Below the pieces are notes generated by a model that searched no databases, was not told where the DNA came from, and saw only the letters and a program-made list of their open reading frames with translations. 64,000 bases of DNA from NCBI RefSeq assembly GCF_030052815.1, contig NC_079502.1, positions 39,635,140 to 39,699,139 on the forward strand, written 5' to 3'. A program made the position numbers and the translations under genes. Each line of letters begins with the position of its first letter. Position 1 is the stretch's first letter. This stretch comes from Hevea brasiliensis (taxonomy: Eukaryota; Streptophyta; Magnoliopsida; Malpighiales; Euphorbiaceae). This document shows, piece by piece, positions 11,384 to 24,717 of this stretch.

Positions 11384-12325
11384 TGATACAGTTTCTACCC
11401 TTAGTTGTTGATTCCACCAAGAAGAAAGACTAAAGGACCGTCTTCAAAATAAGCCAAGAAACTACCTTGAACCTTCAACCCTTCACCTTGAAGATGGAGA
11501 ACTGAAAATATAATTCCCAAGAAAGATAGCCAAGAACAAGTCCAATTCACCTATGCTGATGAACAACCTTGAACATAAAATAAAACTTAACAAATCAAGG
11601 CAAGAATTTGCTAAGAAAAATAGAGAGAGTTCTAAGAAGAACTTTGAAGCAAAGCTCCAGCAATTTTTCTCAAAAAATTATCATATGAATTCTATCCCCA
11701 AAATGAAACAAAAGAAGGCAGAAATATGGGTTGGTGTATTCTGCCAAGAAATTTCAACAACCATGGGACATGTGCAAGTCTTGGTTAATGCACCAATCTC
11801 TCCTGAAAATAGATACAAAGTTCAAACATTAATAGGAAGGTCAAATTTGGCAGGCTACAAATGAGAGACAATCTGAAAAGAGATGTTTTGTCTTGAACCT
11901 AAAAGTAGTAACTTTGCTTTTCCTATAAATAGCTGGAGCATGGCTAGAGCACTTGGACAAAGTTATGGCTTCCAATCTTTGCAAAATGGACAAAAGCATC
12001 TTCAAAAGGTTGGTGGAGATGGGCTGCCAATTGTGCTGCCACCTAGGCACTCCACCTGGGCGTCACATTAGATGCCAACTAGGATGGACTTGTTGACGTG
12101 GCTGCCACATGTATGCCACCTTGGACGGATGCCACTTGGTCTCTTGGCTCCTCAAATATGCAAAGGTATGTACAGCAAGGTTGGCTTCCCTCTTCCAAGT
12201 CCAAACCGAATACTTGCAAGAGGTTGGACTTGGTGATGTGCTTATGCACCAAGCCTTGAAGCTTCTTAGCCATTGCTCTAGTTATTGGCCCTTGGTGTGG
12301 AATTGGTGCAACCAGTTCCTCATCA
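11384..12325 (-). repeat. 5' LTR of minus-strand CRM element
   Basis: 942 bp, pair of 4704-5644. Many scattered substitutions separate the two, unlike the nearly identical pair of the CRM element at 42777-51325. A TATA-like TATTTATAGG lies on the minus strand near 11925-11935. Confidence 0.92.
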
Positions 12326-15301
12326 AAATTTATTGACTTTTTAATGCTTAATAGGTATAGGAATGCTAATTTCACCCATATACCACATTTTGGTTACCTA
12401 ACTTGTTGGTTTTGGTTGTTTTCCTCAAATCTTAAGTCTCTTAGGTGAAATTCCAAAATTTCAGATTTAGTATCATGTTTTACACTGTTCCATTGGTCAA
12501 GTTGCGGTAGTAATTTGGCTAAGTTTTCTTCATAGAAGTTGTTCCTTATTGTCTTAACTTTATTTCCCTTTTTGAATCACTCCATTTGGAGTTTTTTAGC
12601 CCTAGTTATGGCCATTTGAACATGGCTGGTCATATTTAGTGTTACCCAGAATTCTGGGCATTTTCTAGATATTGGCAATCTTTGTACACTGACTACAGGT
12701 GAGTTTTTGGATAGGTTATGTACAAAATCTGGGTTTATTTTCTTCATAAAAGTTGTAGGGCTATGTCTCAGCTTTTTATCGGTATAAAATTCAGGTCATT
12801 TGGACATTCCTAGACCAAGTTATGGTCATTTACGTAACCACTGTTTATTTGGTCATTTTTGTACAAGTCAGTGCGCCCAATTCTGGATTTGGCCTAATTG
12901 TTCACTAAGTTAGGGTCACTTTCGGGGCATGATTCCTGAATGAAAAATGTGCTATTTTGTATCTATTTTCATTCCCAATTGGCCTCACACCAATTGGGTT
13001 GGCAAATTTTTAGTTTTGATCCCTGAAAGGGACCTAGGTCAAGCTGAATACAGATTTACCCTCACCAATCTGAATTTAAACTTGTTTCCAACAATTCATA
13101 CACACCACAAATGGTCACAATTGACCATTTCTCAACTCAAATAAGATTAACTACATCATTTGGCCAATTCTCAAATTTTTCTTCAATTATTCACATGCTC
13201 AAAACCCTAGCTACACATAATAAAGTTCAATCTAATGCATTTTAAAGTGTACATTCATAATCTACACACCTACTTCTCCTCAAATAACCATTCAAAATAA
13301 TCAAACTCATTCATATCAAACCCTAATCCTAGCTGGATGAAATTCCATATTACTCCCCTAATAATTGTTTTGTTTTGATTTTTCACAATTTCTAAGTTAA
13401 GTGAGCTACATACACAATAATTAAACTAAGATTTTCAAATTCAATCACTTACCTCAATTAGAGCTTTTTAATCTTCCAATTCTTCTCTAATTTCTTCACT
13501 TTCTTTCCTTCTAACTTCTGACCAAAGCCTAATTAAGAGTCTTCTAAGGGTTTTTACTAGGGTTTATGTAATAGATTCAAGCTTTCAAAGCTTGAAAAAT
13601 CATGGCTATGGTGGAAAAGAGAGAGAAGAGAGAGAGAGAGAGGAGATGGGGCAGCTGAAAATGGAAGAAGAAGTGAATTTTTCTTTTTTTTTTTTATGTC
13701 ATATGTCTTTAAATTAGCTATTTGACTTAGTCTAAATTTGTAGGAAAATTAAATCAATTTTGACATCATCCATGATGTCATTCAAGTGATGTAATAACAC
13801 TTTTTTTTTCTTTTTCATTTATTTTTTTTATTAGTTCTTTAATTTAATTCCCGATTTTGAAATTTTATTTTCTTCGATTTTATTGGATAGTTAGGTCAGG
13901 AGTCAGCTGTAGGGGTAAATTGACTAAATTGCCCCTCGCCGGTTCAATCCGGTTTGCAAGTTATTCGATATTTCTTCCGGATCTCTGACCTAATTATTTG
14001 ACCTGCTTAACAATTCTTTTTCATGATTTTCTCTTTTCCACTGTGTTTGCAATAGTCTTAAGGACTGCTGAATACAGATTTACCCTCACCAATCTGAATT
14101 TAAACTTGTTTCCAACAATTCATACACACCACAAATGGTCACAATTGACCATTTCTCAACTCAAATAAGATTAACTACATCATTTGGCCAATTCTCAAAT
14201 TTTTCTTCAATTATTCACATGCTCAAAACCCTAGCTACACATAATAAAGTTCAATCTAATGCATTTTAAAGTGTACATTCATAATCTACACACCTACTTC
14301 TCCTCAAATAACCATTCAAAATAATCAAACTCATTCATATCAAACCCTAATCCTAGCTGGATGAAATTCCATATTACTCCCCTAATAATTGTTTTGTTTT
14401 GATTTTTCACAATTTCTAAGTTAAGTGAGCTACATACACAATAATTAAACTAAGATTTTCAAATTCAATCACTTACCTCAATTAGAGCTTTTTAATCTTC
14501 CAATTCTTCTCTAATTTCTTCACTTTCTTTCCTTCTAACTTCTGACCAAAGCCTAATTAAGAGTCTTCTAAGGGTTTTTACTAGGGTTTATGTAATAGAG
14601 TCAAGCTTTCAAAGCTTGAAAAATCATGGCTATGGTGGAAAAGAGAGAGAAGAGAGAGAGAGAGAGGAGATGGGGCAGCTGAAAATGGAAGAAGAAGTGA
14701 ATTTTTCTTTTTTTTTTTTATGTCATATGTCTTTAAATTAGCTATTTGACTTAGTCTAAATTTGTAGGAAAATTAAATCAATTTTGACATCATCCATGAT
14801 GTCATTCAAGTGATGTAATAACACTTTTTTTTTCTTTTTCATTTATTTTTTTTATTAGTTCTTTAATTTAATTCCCGATTTTGAAATTTTATTTTCTTCG
14901 ATTTTATTGGATAGTTAGGTCAGGAGTCAGCTGTAGGGGTAAATTGACTAAATTGCCCCTCGCCGGTTCAATCCGGTTTGCAAGTTATTCGATATTTCTT
15001 CCGGATCTCTGACCTAATTATTTGACCTGCTTAACAATTCTTTTTCATGATTTTCTCTTTTCCACTGTGTTTGCAATAGTCTTAAGGACTGCGGTGTCAC
15101 ATTTTACGGTTCGAAATTTGAGTTTAGACTGACTTTACAGTTATTCTCGAGAAGGTCACCCATCGCTGTGACTCCCGGCTCATTTAACTTTTTGTACTTT
15201 GTTTTTCTTCTTTATACTTAACTATTTGATAATTACTAATTATTTGTGTTCAGGGTTTATCTAGGTGTCTTAGACGTGGTTCTACTTCTCTTACTTATCT
15301 G
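12326..15301 (-). repeat. LTR B, second portion
   Basis: Continues LTR B beyond the CRM insertion. From 13148 onward it matches 30690-31800 of the solo B LTR. It has no coding content. It holds a large internal tandem duplication (13043-15090) and stops at 15301, where solo LTR C has inserted. It resumes at 18853. Confidence 0.75.
13043..15090. repeat. Direct tandem duplication, 2 x 1,024 bp
   Basis: 13043-14066 and 14067-15090 are adjacent direct copies that I could distinguish by only one substitution (ATAGATTCAAGC against ATAGAGTCAAGC). The related LTR at 30690-31888 has the segment once. Each copy includes a short GA-rich microsatellite (about 13617-13645 and 14641-14669). The outer ends share only GC/GCTG microhomology. 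The duplication is recent and local. Confidence 0.93.
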
Positions 15302-18300
15302 TGTCACACCCTACCCCTCTGTAAGGCATAACATGATCCCGTAGTATACCTAATGAATTACCAAACTTCGTCTACTGATAACCCATTAAATACACTACAA
15401 GGGACTTTAAACCTTTTCTTATTTCTTTTTACAGTGGTGAGCACTTTTGATAGGTGTTAATTTTTTTTTTTTTTACTGAAATGAAACCAAATAACAAATC
15501 TGAGTATCAGTAATTTCTATAAAAATTTTGGCAAAGTGCCATCTGTATTTTGAATAAAACAGTTCTTCAAAAACCTGTAAAAAGCACTTCCAATATATAT
15601 TTTTTCAATCCCAAAACTCCAATAATAGTTCAACACAATAAATTTCTCAACATTTGTCAACTCAATTCAACATCAAATTTCCAGTGTTTCCAAAAAACTG
15701 AGATAAGAGAAATATATCACAACATTTTTACAGGCCAAAATAATTTATAATTTTAGTTTACAACTGCTCAAGACTAGGTACAATATATACATACAGTGCA
15801 CATAAATTACAACAAAAATTATAAAAATATGGTATACTTAATATACCGGTGGAATCCCAAAATATAGCACAAGCAGCCTACTCTGCTGCTCTGTCCGTCT
15901 GTCTACCTGCGATAGCAATAAAAAAGCTATCGTTCAGCCAATGTCTCAGTGGTGCACAACATTAAGAAAATGCAATTTAAAACCATAAACCATAAATCAT
16001 ACGAACTGTGGACACTTAAAATCATAGTTGAATTCAAAAGACAGTGAATGTCATAAAGAATTAAACTCCATTTCACAATATCACAATAAATCACACACAC
16101 AACTTAATCACGATTCCATAATCCAATTCGTCCCAAAAGCCGATGGCTAGTGAGGAATAACATAGCTAGCTAGCAAATAAATGAGTACTCATCCTATTCG
16201 TCCTCAACTGACACACACCTCAATACTTCAATCAGAGAGGGAATTCAAAGTCAATTCATCCCACTAGACAAGCTAGCAAGGAATTCAACCAAATAGACAT
16301 GATAGCTATGGTTTCAAACTATTTACAATATTTTTCAAGCAATAAGTATCCATCAAATTTCCATTCAAACAATTTTTCACAATTTAAAACAATAACATAC
16401 AAATTGTCATAATTTATTTCAATTGAAAAATTCAAAAGAAATAACTGTTGTGCACAAACCTCTGAAGTGTAACCTCTTGGCCCTGACTCAGTGTTTCCTT
16501 CCCCTTCCCTAAGTCTATGCTAACTGAAACACACAATTTAAAGTGTTTTAGTATTCATTTAAACTATCTCTAACAATAAGGTTCAATAATTAATTTATTT
16601 AATACTATTGCTTTCCTTAGTCAACCTATAATGTTGACCCTTTGATGCACTCTAGGTGAATTAATTTTAATGTTTCCAATATGTCACATTTTATAGTCCT
16701 TTAGTGTTGGTATAAGTTACCAATTCCATTTTTAAGTGTATTGCATTTTATTACAATTTATCAGATTTTAATGTGCGATTTTGACCTAGCCGGACGATCT
16801 AGTTTCCTCGATTTTCGATTTCTGATCCGACTTACAAACTTGTAGGTCTATGTCATAGTGAACTTTTGCCACAAATTTTAGGTCATTTGGAGTTTACTAG
16901 ACCAAGTTATGGTCATTTTACTATTACTGGTTAGATTGCACTAAAATGGCAAACTTAGGTCATTTTAAGGTCATTTCCGGTTCTGGCAGTATTTATACCC
17001 GAACTGGTGAAAGCATTTTGACTTGCTTATGGTCATTTCTGGGTTTTATTTCTTCATAAGAGTTGTAGCTCTATGTCTAATCTATCCATGATAAAAATTT
17101 CAGATCATTTGGACCTGTTTTGAGTGAGTTATGGCCAAAACACTAACTGCTGTCCAAATGGTCAATTTTCAGGTTTGCAAAGTCATAATCCGGATTTGGT
17201 CAATTCTCACATCACTTTCTGGATAGAATTTAGTTAGGCTTACTTCATGAAAGTTGGCACATTTTGTGCCTAGTTTCACCTTCAATTGGCCTCATACCAA
17301 TTGGAGTCACACACTTAGGGTTATAGGCTCATTTGCACACTGCCCTCTACACGCCTTTCAAACACCAAACTAAACACATATTTACCAACTACATCTTCAC
17401 TTCCCCACACTATTCTGCATTTGGCACTAACCATAATCATTCATTACCTTACATTATAGGTCAACTTGGACAGAATATAACAATTTCACAATGCACCAAA
17501 TGCAACCATAATTCACAAGGTCCAAACCCTACAATATATACACATAAACTTTCCTAAATATTACTCATTACTTCCATCATCAATTTACACACCTTATCAC
17601 TACTATTCCACATACATATGCTGCCATTTTTTTGTACAATACTTTAACAACATTTCATGAACTTAAACATTACTTATTTTCATTATGAGGCTGCCCAAGT
17701 AACACATTCACATTAAACTTCCATTTTCACTTTTCAAGCTCACCATTCAAACTTTATACATGGAAATCAACTTCAATACATATAAGCACTTAATTTAACA
17801 TCTCAAACTACCATTTACATGTAGATACAAGTTACACATATTGAACTACCATGGCTGCCAAAATGTAATATCATCATAACTCACTAAACTTCAACTTTTC
17901 TTCCATAAATCCATTCACTACAACACCTACACAAGCTTTAATGGAGAAAGGATGAAGAAATGAACATGTACCTCAAGTGGAGCTTGTCAAAAGTCCTTCA
18001 AATCTCTCCCTTCTTGCTCCCAAACTGCTGTCCAAGAGGTGTACTCTAACTTTAGTGAAGACACTTGCAAGAATTTATTGCTTGATCATGGGAGCATGGA
18101 GCATGTAAATGGGCGGCAATGGTGATTTGGAAGGGAATTTGGTTTCAGCAAGGAGAGCATTTGAAGAAGAAATGGTGTTGCAGAATGTTAGTGGGAAAAT
18201 TCTGATTTTTTAATGCTTTAGATATTCTATAGTGGTCCACTAAGTGATTAAAAAATCTAAGTTAATGTTAAACTTTCATTTATTCCACATTATACCCATA

Positions 18301-18852
18301 ATTTTTCTTATTTATACAACACATAATATTTCATTTTTTCATGGCATTTTCAAACTTTATTACCATTTATTTTTAATGGAAATTGAGGTCAAAAGTCAAC
18401 TCAGAGTGTCAATTGACCACAATGCCCCTATTCGGGTTGCATTCTCGATTTTTAGGTAACATCGAGTTTTATCGTTTTCTCGATTTCTCATTTTTCTTTG
18501 TACTAATTAATTAATTTTTCTTTGATATTTATAATGTCATTTATACTTCAATAGATGTTTATTTAAGTCTTAAAAATATTTTTCAGGGTTCCCCGCGGTC
18601 CAGGGCTAGTCAACTGTCCTCGCCGCAATTTCCCGGTGCGGTCACCCATCGTTACGGTTTTCGGCTCGTTTAACTTTGTTACATTTCATTGCTATTATTT
18701 TTCCTTTGTTTTTCTTGTATTTTCCTTTCTTGTATTTCATTATTTTATGTCTCCTTACTAACATTTAAATGTAGTTCTAGGCATCCTAGCTGTCCGGACA
18801 AACACTGGTCATTGGAACAGTAGAATGCACTACCGAACATAGGGGTGTTACA
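15302..18852 (-). mobile_element. Solo LTR C (Tekay-like), inserted in LTR B
   Basis: 3,551 bp from TGTCACACCCTACCCC to GGGGTGTTACA with no internal region or coding sequence. LTR B breaks off just before it (CTTATCTG) and resumes just after it (GCCTGAACC...). The 5-bp flanks ATCTG and GCCTG could be a decayed target duplication. Its 3' half closely matches 22123-24717, and its 5' end resembles LTR B. I call it a solo LTR because it runs terminus to terminus without a primer-binding site or polypurine tract. Confidence 0.75.
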
Positions 18853-18914
18853 GCCTGAACCAACACCGGTCATCGAAACAGTAACATATACCCTGTACAA
18901 ATAGGGGTGTTACA
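18853..18914 (-). repeat. LTR B, last portion
   Basis: Final 62 bp of LTR B, ending AATAGGGGTGTTACA exactly as in the solo copy at 31888. It is followed by the pyrimidine tract that is element B's polypurine tract on the minus strand. Confidence 0.75.
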
Positions 18915-19813
18915 ATTCTCTCCCCCTCAAAAGAAATTTCGTCCTCAAAATTGTGTTCACTATTTATCCACAAATAGTCATACTTGTTGTTTTCTCATGT
19001 TTTTCTCATATTTCTACATAGCTTCATAGCCTAAATAATAGTCCATAACACTTTAGCCAATACTATTTACCTAATCATTGGTCTTCTGACCATTCTAGTC
19101 AATAATCTTGATAATATTCATAATATTTCTTTATAATATCTGAACTAACTATTCAATTTTTTACTTTTATAACTCTTTTATCTATCAATATTTTATAGCT
19201 TATTTTGCACTGATGTGCAATCATTACTTTCTTTTGTACTATACTATAACCTTTCAGTATTCTAACTTTAGAGTTTTAAATCCTGGGTTAGGATTTTCAA
19301 ACTCCCTTCCAATAATAAAATTCTGTCCCAGCAAAATTTTACCAAAACAGATGCCATTTGCAATAATCCTCATCTTAGTGCACTATCGGGTAGTACGTAG
19401 CTCTACACAATAAATCCCAAGTCAGTACTGTAATCTGCAGCTTACAGCACAAACATCAAGAATATTGCATAGTTACTATGATACATCCCAATAGATCAAA
19501 CTTCCCTATATCTTATTTCTTTCAAATCCACTAATATCTTAAACTTATTTTGATTATAGTACCCACTAACATCTATCAGCAGTAATACCCTTACCTACAT
19601 CTAAGGTAGCTATATTACCATAACTTACTTTTAGGTCCTCTTGCCTTACCTAATTAGGCTTACTAATTAACTTTATAATTTATCGTAGTCAAGGAGATGT
19701 CTCTCACTAGAAACTTTTCCAAAATTAATTCCAATCACGCTTATTATCGTAATTCTTATCCTAAAAGTCTAATCACTAACACATCAAAATTGATTTTTAT
19801 ACATATACATATC
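18915..19813 (-). other. 3' internal end of element B: polypurine tract and non-coding remnant
   Basis: On the minus strand the sequence next to the LTR is purine-rich (complement of TTCTCTCCCCCTC, 18916-18928), preceded by a short pol C-terminal signature (FEDEISF). The ~870 bp between this and the end of gag is AT-rich. I recognise no protease, RT, RNase H or integrase in any frame. The pol gene has been lost or replaced. Confidence 0.6.
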
Positions 19814-21100
19814 TTAATTAAGAATTGAGAAAATACTAGCAACAATGTCAGAAGTCTCATCCTCATCCCTCTGTCGCATAGTATATACTCTAGCTGGAGC
19901 ATCACCTTGTCTTGGCTGATTCACTCTCTGACTTCCAAGTGTACTACCCCTACCTCTGCCTCTGCCTCTACCAATTGCTGGTGAACTCTTTGGGGTAGAA
20001 ACTTGGGCTGATCCTTCTGACGTGGTAAATGATCCATAACGACGTGGACTTATGCAATCCTTAGCAAAATGACCAGTCCCTCTACAATTGAAACATGCTC
20101 CTATAGCTCTATAACATACTCCACTATGTGGTTCACCACAAGTCTCACAAAGTCGAACTGACAGCATATTTCTGTGTGTCTGTTGAGTTTACTGATCGGA
20201 TTGGGGTGGTTTTTGTCCAAAAGATCTACCTCTAGCCGATTCGCATGAGCTAGATCCTCCAAAATGTTTTCTCTTCCCCAAACTACTTTCTGTAGTTTGA
20301 CCAGTAGCTTTTTTTGTTTTCTCTTTCTCTTCTGTACTCTTTTTCACTGCCCATTCTGATTCTATCCTTTCCAGTTTCAGGGCTTGTGAAATCAATTCAG
20401 TAAAATTCTGGTGTTAGAACCTCACCACTTGCATTCTCAAAGTAGGCCTCAACCCTGCCTCAAACCTCTTACACCGATCTCTGGGGGTGGTGACCAAGCT
20501 TTCGGCATAGTGTCTTAGTCGAGAGAAGTCTCTCTCATACTCTGCTACAGTTCTGTCCCCTTGCTTCAGACTTAAAAACTCTTGCAGCTTCATGTCTACA
20601 TAAGTATCGGGGACCCATTTCTGCCTGAACTCTCTTAGGAAGTCTGCCCAAGTGAGAACAGGGGGCTCAACTAGGCTATGGGGGATAGTCTTCCACCATT
20701 CCTACGCATCCCCTTACAGAAGAGATACTGAATATTCAAATTTTAATTTCTTGGCACATTGTAACTTTCTGAATACCCTTTCCATCCGTTTTAACCACTG
20801 TTCTACCTCTAGTGAATCCATAGTGCCCTTGAACTCGGTAGCCCCAAATTTCATTAGTTTTTCATATTGCCGAGCCGGGGGCTGTGGTTGTGCTGCAGGT
20901 GCTTGCATCTGAGCTTGTGGTGGCACATTTCCCACCATTTGTTGAAAGAACGCAGTCATCTGCTGTGCAAACTGAGCAGGAAATTACGGTGCTTGAGGAG
21001 GAGCTGGAGTGGCTGACCCACTCACATTCTGGAGTGCTGGGGCTTCTCTTCGGGCCTCAGCCTCGACAGATTATTCTATAGAATGATCTTCTTCTTCCAT
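19814..21100 (-). pseudogene. Gag of Tekay-like element B
   Basis: The likely start is the ATG at 21098-21100 (MEEEDHSIE, then a stop). It contains a Pro/Gln-rich N-terminal region (NVPPQAQMQAPAAQPQPPA), the retrotransposon gag core (KFGATEFKGTMDSLEVEQWL; EWWKTIPHSL near 20690), a charged linker, and two zinc knuckles, CETCGEPHSGVC (near 20100-20140) and CFNCRGTGHFAKDC (near 20050-20095). After these comes an Arg/Gly tract (GRGRGRGRG) and the gag-protease junction APARVYTMRQRDEDETSD. The frame ends at 19814, before the protease active site. In-frame stops occur near 20714, 20700 and 20410, so it is decayed. Capsid-like function is family knowledge. Confidence 0.85.
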
Positions 21101-21266
21101 TCCTCTTTCAGAAATTTTCTACTCTCTGATAACAAACACAAGGAGGTTGACCTCCGTTAGTGCATATTCATGATGTAAATATGTCATATGTATCAAACAT
21201 TTGAGCAGTTGTATTTACCGACAAAATATTTCAAATTCACAGTTCAAAATTTATTTTAAAACCATT

Positions 21267-21278
21267 GCTCTGATACCA
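21267..21278 (-). promoter_or_regulatory. Primer-binding site of element B (initiator tRNA-Met)
   Basis: The minus strand reads TGGTATCAGAGC, seven bases inside the right LTR, so element B is transcribed leftward. Confidence 0.88.
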
Positions 21279-21285
21279 CTAAATA

Positions 21286-24200
21286 TGTCACACCCTACCC
21301 CTCAGTAAGATGTAACATGATCTCGTAGTACTTCTAATGAATTACCATACTTCGCCTACCGGTAACCCATTAAATATACTACAAGGGATTTTAAAACAAT
21401 TTACTTACTTTTTGAAAGTGGTGAGCTCTTCTAGTAGGAATTAAAAACTTTTAGTTGAAGTTTAAAGACTAGTTAAAATTTTTGTACATGTTTTTCATTT
21501 TTATGTAAATTTTGGAAAATTTTCGGTAAAGTGCCGTTTATATTTGGGAAAAACAGTTCTTCAAATACCTAAAAAACCACTTCCAATATTTTCAAAACAA
21601 CCACAACTCCAATACATTCATTTTCATATCCTTATTCATTACAATCAATTCAATTCAACCAAATTTCAACTCAAATTTCACAACTTGAAAATTGTTCAAA
21701 ACAATTTGATAATTCATAAACATTGCATTAAATTAAATTTACATACACAAATCTTAATTTACAAAAGAAAAATAAAAAATAATATTATTACAACTTTGAT
21801 GTACAACTGCTCAATTTTACATTAACACATATGACACTAAACTATTTACATCAAAATAAACTATAAGGGTATAACTAAATACCCATACAAAAGCCTTCGT
21901 GTAGTCCCAACAATCAGTAGCTCACTCTACTGCTTTTACCTTGTCTCTATCTGCGACAGCAAAGAAAGCTATCGCTGAGTATAAAAATACTCAGTGGTGC
22001 ACAATAAAATGAAAAATGCAAAATATAAAATATTTGTTATCAATTCACAGTTCAAATATTTCACAATCACATTTCATAATTTTTCAAATCACCTTTATAA
22101 AAAATCACAATTTAAATATTTCGTCCTCAACTGGCACACACCTCAACACTTCAGCTAAAGAGGGAATTCAAAGCCAATTCGTCCCACTAGACAAGCTAGC
22201 GAGGAATTCAATCAATATACATGATAGCTGTGATTTCAAAGCATTTGCAAAATTTTTCAAGCAATAAGTATCCATCAAATATCATTCAAACAAATTTTCC
22301 ACAATTTAAGCAATAACATACAAATTGTCATAATTTATTTCAATTGAAAATTTAAAAGAAATAACTGTTGTGCACAAACCTCTAAAGAGTAGCCTTTTGG
22401 CAGTGACTAAGTGTTTCTTTCCCTTTCCTTGAGTATTTGCTAACTGAAACACACAATTTAAAGTGTTTCAACACTCATTTAAATTGTTTCTAACAATAAG
22501 GTTCAATAATTAAATTTATTTAATACTATTCCTTTCATTAGTCAACCTATAATGTTGACCTTTGATGCACTCTAGGGGAATAAATTTTAATGTTATTAAT
22601 ATGTCACATTTTATAGTCCTTTAGTGTTGGTATATATTACCAATTTCATTTTCAAGTGTATTGCATTTTATTGCAATTTATCAGATTTTGGTATGCTATT
22701 TTGACCTAGCCCAATGACCTAGTTCCCTTAGTTTTCGGGTTCTGATCTAAATTACAAACTTGTAGGTCTATGTCTTATTGAACTTTTGCCACAAATTTTA
22801 GGTCATTTGGAGTTTACTAGACCAAGTTATGGTCATTTTACCAATGCTGGACAGGTTACACTAAAATGGCAAACTTAGGTCATTTCCGATTCTGGCAGTT
22901 TTTACACCCGAACTTGTGCAAGCATTTTGACTTACTTATGGTCATTTCTAGGTTTTGTGATCTCTACAAAAAATGTAGCCCTATGTCTAAGCTTTCCAAC
23001 CATATAAATTTTAGGTCATTTGGACCTATTGTGAGTGAGTTATGGTTAAAATACTGACTGCTATTCAAATGGTCAATTTTTAGGTTTGCAATGTCACCAA
23101 TCCGGATTTGGTCAATTTTCATGTCACTTTTTAGATAGAATTTAGGTGGGCTTCTAACATGAAAGTTGGCGCATTTTGTGCCTAGTTTCACCTCCAATTG
23201 GCCTCATACCAATTGGAGTCACACACTTAGGGTTATAGGCTTATTTACATACTGCCCCTTTACATGTCTCTCAAACACCAAACATTAACCTTGTTATAAG
23301 TCCACTTCTCTACCAAATTCTGAATTGGTACTAACCATAACCACTCAACACATCATACTTAGGTCAACTTGGCAGAATATAACAGCTCACAATACATCAA
23401 TTACAACTCAGAATTTCAAAGTCCAATTTCAACAATATATACACATGAATACCTCTCATTAACACATCTAATTTCCTATCAATAATCTCATACACATTCT
23501 GCCATCCTTGGTACCATAATTCACTAAACTATTTCATGAATTTAAACATTCTACCATGCATCACAAGGCTGCCAATTTACACACATACATCAAACTTTCA
23601 TTTTCAATTTTCAAACTTACAATTTAAACTATATACATGGTAAATCAACTCCTATACATTTAAGCACTTAAATCAACACCTCAAATCACCATTTACATGT
23701 AAAAACAAGCTAAACATTTTGAACTTTCATGGCTGCTAAAAATGGAACACCACCCTAATCATCAAAAGCTCAACATTTCTTCATAAATCAACTCACTATA
23801 ACACCAATACAAACTTTAACAAAGAAAAGATGAAGAAACAGATACTTACCTCTTGTGAGCTTGAACAAACTTCACCTATTCCTCTTGAAGTTACTATCAA
23901 ATTCTTGCTTGCAGGGTGGGGATAAACTTTTATGGAGACAAGTTGTGGAAAGCATGGCTTGATCATGGAGATTTAAGCTTGAAAGGTGGGCGGCCATGGA
24001 TGAATGTTTGGAGAGCAATTCGGCTGGTTTTTGGTGAGAGGTTGAAGACGAAGTTTCTCTACACCCTAGCTTTTAGGTGTCCCAAAACTATGAGTTAGTG
24101 GAGCACTAATGGTGATTAATAGATTAAATAATCCAAAGTCCCTTAAATTGCAATTATGCCACAATTCTTCTACTATTTACATTATGTACCACAATTTTAA

Positions 24201-24717
24201 TTTTCATGACATTTTCAAAGTTTAATATTATTTATTTTTAATGGACATTTAGGTCAAAAAACAACTCGAGGTGTTAAATGACCAAAATGCCCCTCTTCAG
24301 GTTGCATTTCAAATTTTTCGGTAACACCAATTTTTATCGGTTTCTTAATTTTTTTTATTTTTCTTTGTACTAATTTATTAGTTTTTCTTTGATATTTTCT
24401 AAGTCAATTATACCTAAATAAATATTTATTTAAGTCTTAAAAATATTTTCCAGGGTTCCCATTGTCAGGGCTAGTCAACGGTTCACGCTGCAACTTCTCG
24501 GTGCGGTCACCCATTACTACGGTTTTTATCTCGTTTAAATTATTTACATTTCATTGTTCTTATTTTTCCTTTATTTTTCTTGTATTTTTCTCTATTGTAT
24601 TTCATTATTTCATGTCTCCTCACTAACATTTAAGTGTAGTTCCAGGCATTCTAGCTGTCCGGACAGACATTGGTGACTGGAACAGTAGAACACACTATCG
24701 AATATAGGGGTGTTACA
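21286..24717 (-). repeat. Right LTR of element B: B/C chimera
   Basis: 3,432 bp from TGTCACACCC to GGGTGTTACA. Bases 21286 to about 22122 match LTR B (as at 3168-3990). From about 22123 (GTCCTCAACTGG) to 24717 it matches solo LTR C (16190-18852). The join is at TTTAAATATTTC|GTCCTC. No AATTA target duplication follows at 24718, as expected if the right end was replaced by recombination or deletion. There is no coding content. Confidence 0.75.

Larger units (their letters stand above)
4704..12325 (-). mobile_element. CRM-type Ty3/gypsy element, minus strand, complete but decayed
   Basis: 7,622 bp with both LTRs (4704-5644 and 11384-12325), a primer-binding site complementary to initiator tRNA-Met (minus strand TGGTATCAGAGC, 11370-11381), a polypurine tract (minus strand, 5645-5658), and the order gag, protease, RT, RNase H, integrase. 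Flanks are CAATT (4699-4703) and AAATT (12326-12330), a target duplication with one mismatch. The two LTRs show many scattered substitutions, so it is older than the element at 42777-51325. Nonsense codons and frameshifts inactivate every domain. It sits inside LTR B. Confidence 0.93.

Noticed and set aside
13617..13645. GA-rich microsatellite as a separate feature
   Set aside because: It is a short simple repeat inside LTR B, duplicated with its surroundings, with no sign of function.
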